Positions 1-6,778 of a DNA stretch of 13,741 nt are shown one piece after another. The stretch is from Acidobacteriota bacterium. Lineage in GTDB: Bacteria > Acidobacteriota > Terriglobia > Terriglobales > Acidobacteriaceae. The position numbers were made by a program, and so were the translations under genes. Location: NCBI GenBank assembly GCA_021798235.1, contig JAJZMO010000183.1, positions 1 through 13,741 of the forward strand, written 5' to 3'. A model generated the notes under the pieces. It was not told the origin of the DNA, did not search any database, and saw nothing but the letters and a program-made list of their open reading frames with translations. Numbering within the stretch: the stretch's first letter is position 1; each line of letters starts with the position of its first letter.

Positions 1-545
1 GGCTCCTGGACTTGGCCGCACATCTGGCCCAGCGCGGGCATGCGCGCCTGATCGTCATCGCTGGCGGAGCCGGAGCCGACTGGTTGGCCGCGCACGCGCA
101 CACCGTGCCTGCTGGCGCAATGACGCTACTTCCATTCCAGCCCTATGAGCAACTCTCTGCCGTGATGGGGGCAGCAGATGTTCTGATTGCACTGCTAGAT
201 TCGGAAGCGGGTATCTTTGCCGTTCCTTCCAAGGCGTTAGCCTATTTGTGTGCAGCCCGCGCCCTTTTGGTGGCAGCTCCACAGGAAAATGCTGCGGTAC
301 AAGTGGTTGCGCGCGCGCAGGCTGGCTTAACCGTTTCCTCAGACTCCGCGGCAGAGTTTCTCAGCGCTGCGGATCAGCTCATCGCGCATCCATCTCTCTG
401 CCAAGAGTATGGGCGGAATGCGCGGGCCTACGCCGAACGCACCTTTGCAATCTCCGCAATCGCAGATCGATTTCTGCATACAATCCACGCAGTTTTGCCC
501 GCTGAGACTGCACCCAGTCCCAACCCGCAAGGACACCAGTCTTGA
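1..545 (+). CDS. Glycosyltransferase, GT4-like, C-terminal part (5'-truncated by window edge)
   Basis: About 180 residues of the C-terminal half are visible. The reading frame is open from base 3 and continues upstream, so the TTG at 12 is internal and not the start. The segment resembles the nucleotide-sugar-binding Rossmann half of GT-B glycosyltransferases of the WbuB/GT4 type. A strand-like block 'MTLLPFQPYEQL' precedes 'GAADVLIALL'; then comes the characteristic 'VPSKALAYLCAARALLVAAP' region, where the family normally holds donor-binding residues, and a helical C-terminus ending 'ARAYAERTFAISAIADRF'. The likely role is cytoplasmic transfer of a sugar from a nucleotide-sugar donor to a lipid-linked polysaccharide intermediate. 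Its stop codon overlaps the start of the epimerase gene, so the two are probably translationally coupled members of a surface-polysaccharide cluster. The exact donor and acceptor cannot be told from this fragment. Confidence 0.85.
   Translation, partial: LLDLAAHLAQRGHARLIVIAGGAGADWLAAHAHTVPAGAMTLLPFQPYEQLSAVMGAADVLIALLDSEAGIFAVPSKALAYLCAARALLVAAPQENAAVQVVARAQAGLTVSSDSAAEFLSAADQLIAHPSLCQEYGRNARAYAERTFAISAIADRFLHTIHAVLPAETAPSPNPQGHQS
529..533 (+). promoter_or_regulatory. Ribosome binding site supporting the TTG start of the epimerase
   Basis: AAGGA lies 8 bases before the TTG at 542. It supports that non-ATG start in preference to the in-frame TTG at 551 or GTG at 569. The site lies inside the last codons of the glycosyltransferase gene, as expected for coupled translation. 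Confidence 0.6.
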
Positions 546-1573
546 CCCCTTTGTCAGCGCGCACGGCAGTGATCTTCGGCGGCACCGGCTGCATTGGCAC
601 GCACATGGCGCAGCATTGTTTGCAGCACAACCTCTTTGAGCAGATCTATCTTGCCGACCTGCACCCACCGCGTAGCGACGCATGGGCGCAGCGGCTGCAC
701 GAGGGGCTGCGATCCGGGCGCATCGTCTACGTTCCGCTCGATGTGCGCCAGCCGATTCCAAGTTCTCCACTTCCCACGCATTGCGATGTGGTCTTCAACT
801 TTGCCGCTGTGCATCGGGAACCGGGCCATGCGCGGCAGGAGTATTTTGACACCAACATCCCTGGGGCCAAACACGTTTGCGCCTACGCAAGCGAGTCCGG
901 TGCGCAGCAATTGCTCTTTACCAGCAGCATTGCACCCTATGGCTCCAGCGACGCGCCCAAAGATGAGGACACGCTGCCCGCGCCCGATACTCCCTACGGG
1001 GAATCCAAGCTGGCCGCGGAGGAGATTCACAGCGCTTGGCAACAGTCGGATGCTGCACGAAGCCTCATACTTCTGCGCCCGGGCGTTGTCTTTGGCCCCG
1101 GAGAAAATGCAAACATGGCGCGGCTGGTGCGCAGCCTGGTCAAAGGGTATTTCGTCTACACGGGCAATCAATCCACGCGCAAGGCTGGCGTGTATGTCAA
1201 AGAGCTTTGCCATGTGATGCAGTACGCGCTGGAGTTGCAGCAGCAGCATGCAATTCCACAGCTGCTCTGGAATGTCTCCTGCGATCCACCGCCAGCATTG
1301 GAGGAATATGTGACGGCCATCTGCGCCGTGCTGGGTCGCACGCGCAAGCCGCTTTCGATTCCGCGCGGTCTACTTATGAGCGTCGCACACACAGTCGGGG
1401 CCATCTCAGACAGGCTGGGTATTCGTCAGCCGATCCATCCCGTGCGCATGCGCAAGCTCTTCCGCCCCACGCACATCGAACCCAAGCGCCTGCGGGAAGC
1501 GGGCTACCGCTATCGCTATACGTTGGTGGAAGCCTTTGCGGATTGGCGCGCGGAGGCTCCGGAAGATTACTGA
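542..1573 (+). CDS. NAD(P)-dependent epimerase/dehydratase, extended SDR family
   Basis: A 343-residue extended short-chain dehydrogenase, the usual length for sugar-nucleotide epimerases and dehydratases. The Rossmann motif GGTGCIG is at residues 13-19. 'NFAAVHREPGH' around 86-96 matches the NAAxxH-like strand. The Ser of 'TSSI' (127-130) and the catalytic pair Tyr152/Lys156 in 'YGESK' form the SDR active site. 'LRPGVVFGPGENANMARLV' (178-196) is the typical substrate-side region of the family. The enzyme would act in the cytoplasm on a nucleotide sugar or a lipid-linked sugar, but the substrate cannot be assigned. It starts with TTG, overlapping the upstream glycosyltransferase stop as TTGA, and belongs to the same polysaccharide transcription unit. 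It converges on the AhpD-like gene with only 15 bp between stop codons and no clear terminator hairpin there. Confidence 0.9.
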   Translation: MTPLSARTAVIFGGTGCIGTHMAQHCLQHNLFEQIYLADLHPPRSDAWAQRLHEGLRSGRIVYVPLDVRQPIPSSPLPTHCDVVFNFAAVHREPGHARQEYFDTNIPGAKHVCAYASESGAQQLLFTSSIAPYGSSDAPKDEDTLPAPDTPYGESKLAAEEIHSAWQQSDAARSLILLRPGVVFGPGENANMARLVRSLVKGYFVYTGNQSTRKAGVYVKELCHVMQYALELQQQHAIPQLLWNVSCDPPPALEEYVTAICAVLGRTRKPLSIPRGLLMSVAHTVGAISDRLGIRQPIHPVRMRKLFRPTHIEPKRLREAGYRYRYTLVEAFADWRAEAPEDY

Positions 1574-1588
1574 GGAGGACAATACTCC

Positions 1589-2137
1589 CTACTGCGCGGT
1601 CAATTGCTGCGGGCCGGTTGGTTCCATGTCCAGCAGATTATTCAACCGATTGAAGTAATTGAACAGGCCGATTGCCGCGAGCAACTCAATGATCTCTCCC
1701 TCAGAATAGTGTTCCCGGAGTTGAGTCATTTCTGCGTCAGTCAGCGGGCGCTCATTGCGCGTCATTGCCTCTGCCAGCCACAGCGCCGCTTTTTCGGATG
1801 CGGTGAAGTCCGTCCGCCCGGCATACTCCGCCAGATGCTCAATTTGCTCCTTACTCCAACCCAGCCGCAGTCCAATGCGCGTGTGTGAGGCCAGACAATA
1901 GGAACAATGATTCAATTGCGAGGTGCGAATGATGACCAATTCTTTGAGTTTGGTACTGAGCGTGCCGGTGTTCAGAATGGCCTCAAAGTGCGCGATCATC
2001 GTCTGAAAGATTTCTGCGCGATGGGCCACGGTGCGAAACATGTTTGGCACATTGCCGCGCTGTTGCAGATACCGGTCGTAGATCGCTCCGGTCTCCGGCG
2101 ATACCTCGGCTCGTTCCAATCGGGAAATTTTGGGCAT
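1589..2137 (-). CDS. AhpD-like carboxymuconolactone decarboxylase-family peroxidase-related protein
   Basis: A 182-residue all-helical protein of the CMD/AhpD superfamily. The redox site is clear: Glu66, then Cys78-x-x-Cys81 in 'NHCSYCLASH', then His85. This has the same E-x11-C-x2-C-x3-H spacing as the alkylhydroperoxidase AhpD, so a thiol-based peroxidase or disulfide-relay role in the cytoplasm is likely. The segment 'PLTDAEMTQLREHYSEGEIIELLAAIGLFNYFNRLNN' is typical of the 'uncharacterised peroxidase-related enzyme' subgroup. The ATG start is preceded by a strong AGGAGAAG site (2141-2148, minus strand). A -10-like TATTAT (minus strand, 2158-2163) lies just upstream but has no convincing -35. 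The gene stands alone, convergent with the epimerase and divergent from the ABC ATPase; no AhpC or other partner is present. The physiological substrate is unknown. Confidence 0.88.
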   Translation of the reverse strand: MPKISRLERAEVSPETGAIYDRYLQQRGNVPNMFRTVAHRAEIFQTMIAHFEAILNTGTLSTKLKELVIIRTSQLNHCSYCLASHTRIGLRLGWSKEQIEHLAEYAGRTDFTASEKAALWLAEAMTRNERPLTDAEMTQLREHYSEGEIIELLAAIGLFNYFNRLNNLLDMEPTGPQQLTAQ

Positions 2138-2409
2138 AACCTTCTCCTGTCTTCCTCATAATAGTAACGGGACCAGACGGGCTTGGCGCATTTTGATTCC
2201 TGGCGATTCCGCAGACTTGCGCGGAGGTTCTTGGGCGCTTGCGTGCGTGCAGTTGCTGGCAAATCCAATCGAATCCGGTTACACTCAGTGCGATCCATGG
2301 TAGCGCGGGCAACACTCGGCCAGATTTTGGAGCGTACAGGCTCCCAATGAGTACCACGGTTTTTCTTCCAAGGAGCAGGCGCCCATGCAGGATCGGTGCC
2401 GTATATAAG
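2138..2409. other. Divergent intergenic region between the AhpD-like gene and the ABC ATPase
   Basis: This 272-bp spacer must hold promoters for both divergent genes. On the plus strand a weak candidate is TGGCAA (2257-2262), 17 bp, then TACACT (2280-2285). On the minus strand only a -10-like TATTAT at 2158-2163 is seen. The frame of the ATPase is open back to 2239, but its translation there has no family resemblance, so I read it as non-coding leader. An AAGGAG at 2370-2375 is not followed by an in-frame start at a usable distance. Confidence 0.4.
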
Positions 2410-3180
2410 ATGAGCACTTCGCAATTTAGCGGCACGCCGTTCCTTGCCTTTGAGCATGTCTCGAAGAGCTTTGGACGTTTGCAGGTACTCAATGACGTCA
2501 GCTTTCACGTCATGCCCGGCGAGACGCTCTGCATTCTCGGACGCAGCGGCGTGGGCAAGTCGGTCGCCTTGCAGCACATCATGGGATTTTTGAAGCCCGA
2601 CGCTGGCCGCGTCTTCGTCGCTGGGCAGGAGATTACCCATCTGAACGAGGAGCAATTGCTGCCGGTGCGCCGCAAGGTGACCATGGTGTTTCAAAGTGGC
2701 GCGCTATTTGATTCGCTCACTGTTGCCGAGAATGTAGCCTTCCCCCTGCGCGAGCGCGGGGAGCTGGAGGAGGAGCAGGTGCAACAGATCGTGCAAGGAT
2801 TGCTGACGATGGTGGGCGTGGAAGCGATGAGCAACCAGATGCCGGCGGAACTGTCTACGGGCATGAAGCGTTCTGTCGCCATTGCGCGCGCCCTGGCTGC
2901 GCAGCCGGAGGCGATTCTCTACGATGAGCCGACGACGATGGTCGATCCACTGATGGCTCACCTGCTGGCAGAGTTGCTGCAAAAGCTACGGCAGCAACTG
3001 CACCTGACCAGCATTGTGGTGACCCACGACCTGCGCTTTGCTCGCACACTGGCCGATCGTGTTTTGTTTCTGCAGGATGGCCGAGTACACTTCTGGGGAA
3101 CCATGCAGGAAATGCAACAGAGTCCCGATCCGATCTTGCAACAGTTTCAAGCCATGGATGAGCGGGAAATCCTAGTGTAA
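2410..3180 (+). CDS. ABC transporter ATP-binding protein, MlaF/Ttg2A-like
   Basis: From ATG 2410 this is a 256-residue ABC ATPase of the usual size. It opens 'FLAFEHVSKSFGRLQVLNDVSF', the normal beginning of this family. Walker A is GRSGVGKS (44-51), the Q-loop Gln95 is in 'MVFQSGALFDSLTV' (a hallmark of the MlaF/Ttg2A lipid-transport group), Walker B is 'AILYDEP' (168-174) and the switch histidine is His206. The family powers phospholipid or other retrograde lipid transport across the envelope together with an MlaE permease and an MCE-domain MlaD protein; neither is next to it here. Two departures are visible: the signature is LSTGM rather than LSGGM, and the D-loop region reads TTMVDP where TTGLDP is common. 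The start is not settled: ATG 2347 is in frame and would add 21 residues, and no strong Shine-Dalgarno precedes 2410. The start was chosen by family alignment from memory. Confidence 0.87.
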   Translation: MSTSQFSGTPFLAFEHVSKSFGRLQVLNDVSFHVMPGETLCILGRSGVGKSVALQHIMGFLKPDAGRVFVAGQEITHLNEEQLLPVRRKVTMVFQSGALFDSLTVAENVAFPLRERGELEEEQVQQIVQGLLTMVGVEAMSNQMPAELSTGMKRSVAIARALAAQPEAILYDEPTTMVDPLMAHLLAELLQKLRQQLHLTSIVVTHDLRFARTLADRVLFLQDGRVHFWGTMQEMQQSPDPILQQFQAMDEREILV

Positions 3181-3533
3181 ATGGCTGAATCGTCACTGTT
3201 GACGCTCTTGAGGCATCTGGAAATTCGCGCAGATTGATCTTGCGAAAACTATAGAGTTATAGGTACCATCATTCCAGTAAGAAACAGAAGAGCTTTGGGT
3301 TTCCGTGTTGCCGATTGGCGACGCTGCTGCTTGGTCCCGTTGTGCTGCGTACTTGCTGAATTCGGGAAGAAGGCTGTACGAACCCGACCTGTGCTTGCGT
3401 CAGACCCCGCTGTAAATCAATGGGTTAGCGCAAGGCAGGGTCAAGCCGCCGGTACGTGTTGGTTTGCTGAACCTTGTTAGGCTTCTGGTTTGGTTCGAAC
3501 TTGTGAACTCAGCGCGAACAGGGAAGATACAGA
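3181..3533. other. Long intergenic region before the sugar transferase
   Basis: This 353-bp stretch has no convincing gene. A 61-codon open frame (3295-3480) begins without a ribosome site and has an unprotein-like Cys/Trp/Arg-rich composition. A promoter-like TTGATC-18-TATAGG pair lies at 3234-3263, which would give a leader of roughly 260 bases before the sugar-transferase ATG. The leader contains an 8-bp palindrome GTTCGAAC (3493-3500). I could not fold a known riboswitch from it. A GGGAAG at 3521-3526 is the probable ribosome site for the downstream gene. Confidence 0.5.
3234..3263 (+). promoter_or_regulatory. Candidate sigma70-type promoter upstream of the sugar transferase
   Basis: TTGATC (3234-3239; 4/6 match to TTGACA) and TATAGG (3258-3263; 4/6 match to TATAAT) are separated by 18 bp. 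This is the best-scoring pair I see in the intergenic region. It is inferred from consensus only. Confidence 0.35.
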
Positions 3534-5048
3534 ATGGCATCCCCAGATTTAACCCATTGGTCTGTAGCCAGGCCGACACGATACCCGGAAACAGCGACCT
3601 CCCGTCTGGCCAGTGTTGAGTCAGCAAGTCGGCGGCATTCTGCCTCCGGCCCCACGGCCTTGGTTTGGATGTTGGCAGACTGCGTGCTCGTGGCTTTTTC
3701 CGCGCTGTTGGCCACGTACTTCCATCATATTGCAGCGCGTAGCTCGGTGTTGCCGGGACGCCTCCAGGAGTATGCCAATCCCGCAGTCTTTTACCTGTAC
3801 ATGGCTGGGTACGCGCTGGTGCTGGTTGCCGTCAATCGCTCATATGGTTTGTATGAAGTGTTGATGAGCCGCAGCCGTTTGCGTGAGCAGCGACTCTGTT
3901 TGGAAGCCGGACTGACCGCAGGTTTGATTTTGGCTGGAGCCCTTTACTTCACTCGGGAAGATGCTGTTTCGCGCGCAGTGGTCACGGCAACCATTTTGCT
4001 TTCTACCGTGTTGATGTGTGTGCGCCGGGGGATTCGCAGTTACATCACGTACAAGCGCTTTGAACAGGGCATCAACACACGCAATGTCTTGATCGTGGGC
4101 ACGGGAACCGCCGCCGCTGCGGTGCAGAGTCATTTGCAGCGTGTGCGCAGGCTCGGCTACACCTGTGTCGGCTTCTTGCGAACGGAGCAGGACAACTATT
4201 GCACCGTCGATACTGTGCTCGGCGATGTGTCGGAACTCTCGCGCTTGGTACGGCAGCACTTTATCGATGACATTTTCATTACAGGCCCGTGCGAGCGTGG
4301 GGTGATCAAGCAGTTGTTAGCCGAGGCCACGGCCTGTGGTGTGGATGTTCGTGTCGTCCCTGACCTATATGACGGCATATCGTGGCACGCTCCCGTGGAA
4401 TATGTCGGCCAATTTCCGACATTGCCGCTGCATCGCAAGCGGATTCCAGCGCTGGGCTTGATGGCCAAGCGCGTGCTGGATTTATTTGTTTCGCTCTTTG
4501 CGCTGGTATCGTTGGCTCCGTTGATGGCCGTCTTGGCTCTGGCCGTTCGTCTCAGCTCGCCAGGCCCGGTGTTTTATGCCTCAGAGCGCATTGGGCGCAA
4601 GGGCAGAACCTTTCGCTGTTGGAAGTTTCGCACCATGGTGATCGATGCGGAGGCGCGCAAAGAATCCCTGCGCCACATGAATGAGCGCGACGGCGTTCTC
4701 TTTAAGATTCGCCATGACCCGCGTGTAACTGGGTTGGGGAAATTTCTGCGCAAATACTCGCTGGACGAGTTGCCGCAATTTTGGAATGTGTTGATTGGCG
4801 ACATGAGCATCGTTGGCCCGCGCCCACCGCTGGCCGGGGAGGTGCGCCAGTATGATTTGCATCATCTGCGCAGGCTGGATGTGCAGCCGGGCATCACGGG
4901 GCTGTGGCAGGTGAATGCGCGGCAGGATCCGTCCTTTGATAATTACATTTCCCTCGATACAGCCTATGTGGACAACTGGAGCCTGTGGTTGGACCTGAAG
5001 ATTATGACGCGCACCTTCGGCGTGGTGCTCAACGGCACTGGCAACTGA
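3534..5048 (+). CDS. Exopolysaccharide polyprenyl-phosphate sugar-1-phosphate transferase (WbaP/WcaJ-like, PNPT family)
   Basis: A 504-residue, full-length bacterial sugar transferase. After a ~40-residue polar cytoplasmic lead come four membrane segments near residues 43-63, 84-101, 126-139 and 147-163. A Rossmann-like CoA_binding_3 domain follows (185-280, 'NVLIVGTGTAAAAV'), then a reentrant hydrophobic helix (314-338). The catalytic C-terminal domain starts at 'KRVLDLFVS' and carries 'KFRTM' (364-368), the Asp-Glu pair D411/E412 in 'SLDELPQFWNVL', 'VGPRPP' (427-432) and 'PGITGLWQVNAR' (452-463). These enzymes transfer a sugar-1-phosphate from a UDP-sugar to undecaprenyl phosphate at the inner membrane, the first step in building exopolysaccharide or O-antigen repeat units. 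The sugar is not predictable. The ATG is preceded by GGGAAG at 7 bp. It stands alone after a long leader, but the glycosyltransferase/epimerase pair lies 2 kb upstream on the same strand, so it probably serves the same pathway. Confidence 0.93.
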   Translation: MASPDLTHWSVARPTRYPETATSRLASVESASRRHSASGPTALVWMLADCVLVAFSALLATYFHHIAARSSVLPGRLQEYANPAVFYLYMAGYALVLVAVNRSYGLYEVLMSRSRLREQRLCLEAGLTAGLILAGALYFTREDAVSRAVVTATILLSTVLMCVRRGIRSYITYKRFEQGINTRNVLIVGTGTAAAAVQSHLQRVRRLGYTCVGFLRTEQDNYCTVDTVLGDVSELSRLVRQHFIDDIFITGPCERGVIKQLLAEATACGVDVRVVPDLYDGISWHAPVEYVGQFPTLPLHRKRIPALGLMAKRVLDLFVSLFALVSLAPLMAVLALAVRLSSPGPVFYASERIGRKGRTFRCWKFRTMVIDAEARKESLRHMNERDGVLFKIRHDPRVTGLGKFLRKYSLDELPQFWNVLIGDMSIVGPRPPLAGEVRQYDLHHLRRLDVQPGITGLWQVNARQDPSFDNYISLDTAYVDNWSLWLDLKIMTRTFGVVLNGTGN

Positions 5049-5081
5049 GGCGGGCTGGGGATGCGTGTGTTCCGGGCTTTG

Positions 5082-5110
5082 TTGTCATTGCGGCAGGCAG
5101 CCGATAGACT
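5082..5110 (+). promoter_or_regulatory. Probable promoter of nadE, positioned for a leaderless mRNA
   Basis: TTGTCA (5082-5087; 5/6 consensus) and TAGACT (5105-5110; 4/6 consensus) are spaced by exactly 17 bp. Transcription would be expected about 7 bases after the -10, at about 5117, which is the first base of the nadE GTG. No Shine-Dalgarno precedes that codon. Confidence 0.5.
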
Positions 5111-5116
5111 GATGCT

Positions 5117-6766
5117 GTGATTGTTGCACTGGCGCAGATCAACCCCACCGTCGGGGACTTCCTAGGCAATCAAAAAAAGATTGAGGCCTTTACGCGCGAA
5201 GCTGCGCAACGCGGCGCGCGCTTGGTCATCTTCCCCGAGATGGCCATCTGCGGCTACCCGCCTGCGGATTTGCTGGAGCGTCCAGCTTTCACCGCTAAGT
5301 GTCAGCAGGTCGTGGATGCAATTGCACAACTGACCGCCGATGGTGGCATCTCTATCCTATGCGGCACGGTGACGCCCACAGCCCATGCGACAGGCAAGCG
5401 CAGAATGAACTCCGCAGTCTTGTTGCAGCATGGCAAGGTTGCTTTTACCCAATCCAAACGCCTGCTTCCGTTCTATGATGTCTTCGATGAGCAGCGCTAT
5501 TTTGCGCCCGCCGATACGCAGAGTGTTTATGTCGTGGACGGGCGACAGGTTGCGATCACGATTTGCGAAGACGCATGGAACGATAAAAACTTCTGGCCGC
5601 AACGGCTCTATAGCGTCGATCCCGTGGAACACCTGATGCAGCAGGGCGCTACGCTGATTGTGAATCTCTCGGCCTCGCCATATCACCGCAACAAACGTGC
5701 ACTGCGCACGCAGATGCTGGCGGCGATTGCGCAACGACACCAGACGCCGGTGCTGATGGTCAATCAGGTGGGCGGCAATGACAGCCTTGTCTTTGACGGT
5801 AGCAGTGTGGCGTTGGCTCCCGATGGAAGCTGCATTGCGCAGGCCGCCAGCTTTGCAGAAGACTTGGTGCTGGTGGATCTGGATGCAATGACTGGAGACC
5901 TGCACGGCTCGCGCATCGAGGATGAGGATGCGGCTATCTATGACGCTCTAGTGCTGGGTACGCGGGATTATGTGCGCAAGTGCGGTTTCTCAAAAGCCGT
6001 AGTGGGATTGAGCGGCGGAATCGATTCTGCATTGGTAGCCTGCATTGCCACGGAGGCGCTGGGCAAGGAGAATGTTTTGGGCGTCGGCCTGCCGAGTCAA
6101 TACTCTTCCCAGGGGTCCATTGATGATGCGCGGCAGTTGGCGGCCAATCTGGGCATTGCATTCGAGCTGCTGCCGATTCAACCAATTTTTGAGGTGAGCA
6201 GCACCACACTGGCTCCGCTGTTTTCCGGAATGCCTGTCGATACAACCGAAGAGAATCTACAATCGCGCATACGCGGTATTCTTTTGATGGCTCTTTCGAA
6301 TAAACTATCCGCACTCGTATTGACGACGGGAAATAAGTCCGAAATGTCTGTCGGGTACTGCACGTTGTACGGGGACATGGTGGGTGCGTTGGCGGTAATC
6401 GGCGATGTGTTGAAGACGACAGTCTACCGGCTTAGCCGTTTCGTGAATCGCGAGCGTGAGGTGATTCCACAGAGCACACTTACCAAAGCTCCCTCTGCCG
6501 AGTTGCGACCCGACCAGAAAGACACGGACTCGCTTCCGCCGTATGATGTATTGGATCCCATCTTGGAAGCCTACGTGGAGCATTATTTGGGCGTGGAAGC
6601 TATTGCCGCCGAGCAGGGGCAGAGTTTGGATCTGGTACGCAAGATGGTTCAGTTGGTGGAGCGAAGTGAGTACAAGCGCCAGCAAGCTGCACCAGTATTG
6701 AAGGTAACGCAAAAATCTTTTGGGAGCGGAAGACGGTTCCCGATTGCGGTCAAAGTACAAGTTTAA
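5117..6766 (+). CDS. nadE: Glutamine-dependent NAD+ synthetase
   Basis: A 549-residue two-domain NAD+ synthetase. The N-terminal nitrilase-type glutaminase domain (1-260) shows the catalytic triad Glu41 ('FPEMAICGYPP'), Lys114 ('SKRLLPFYDVFDE') and Cys150 ('ITICEDAWN'). The C-terminal synthetase domain has the PP-loop 'LSGGIDSALV' (298-307), 'TTGNKSEMSVGYCTLYGD' (403-420) and 'KAPSAELRPDQKDTDSLPPY' (457-476). The enzyme hydrolyses glutamine and passes ammonia to adenylated nicotinic acid adenine dinucleotide, completing NAD+ synthesis in the cytoplasm. The GTG start gives 'MIVALAQINPTVGDFLGN', the normal first residues of this family, so it is well supported although no ribosome site is visible. 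A good promoter just upstream places the transcript start at or near the GTG. The DsbA-like gene follows after 12 bp and is probably cotranscribed. Confidence 0.96.
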   Translation: MIVALAQINPTVGDFLGNQKKIEAFTREAAQRGARLVIFPEMAICGYPPADLLERPAFTAKCQQVVDAIAQLTADGGISILCGTVTPTAHATGKRRMNSAVLLQHGKVAFTQSKRLLPFYDVFDEQRYFAPADTQSVYVVDGRQVAITICEDAWNDKNFWPQRLYSVDPVEHLMQQGATLIVNLSASPYHRNKRALRTQMLAAIAQRHQTPVLMVNQVGGNDSLVFDGSSVALAPDGSCIAQAASFAEDLVLVDLDAMTGDLHGSRIEDEDAAIYDALVLGTRDYVRKCGFSKAVVGLSGGIDSALVACIATEALGKENVLGVGLPSQYSSQGSIDDARQLAANLGIAFELLPIQPIFEVSSTTLAPLFSGMPVDTTEENLQSRIRGILLMALSNKLSALVLTTGNKSEMSVGYCTLYGDMVGALAVIGDVLKTTVYRLSRFVNREREVIPQSTLTKAPSAELRPDQKDTDSLPPYDVLDPILEAYVEHYLGVEAIAAEQGQSLDLVRKMVQLVERSEYKRQQAAPVLKVTQKSFGSGRRFPIAVKVQV

Positions 6767-6778
6767 TCTAGGAGAGAA

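Noticed and set aside
554..1249. 231-codon open frame antisense to the epimerase
   Set aside because: It is fully covered by a gene with intact SDR motifs, and its translation has no domain-like pattern; long shadow frames are common at this GC.
2239..2409. 5' extension of the ABC ATPase frame starting at GTG 2239
   Set aside because: The added 57 residues show no family resemblance, and the normal family N-terminus begins at about 2410; ATG 2347 is kept only as an alternative.
2402..2409. TATATAAG just before the ATPase ATG as a -10 box
   Set aside because: It would start transcription inside the gene, and no -35 lies at the right spacing.
3295..3480. 61-codon open frame in the gap before the sugar transferase
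   Set aside because: It has no ribosome site and a biased Cys/Trp/Arg composition with no recognisable motif; most likely chance.
3400..3480. Possible GEMM/c-di-GMP riboswitch (strings such as GCAAGGC and AAGCCGCCGG)
   Set aside because: The conserved order of tetraloop, receptor and purine-rich core could not be matched; the resemblance is only to scattered words.
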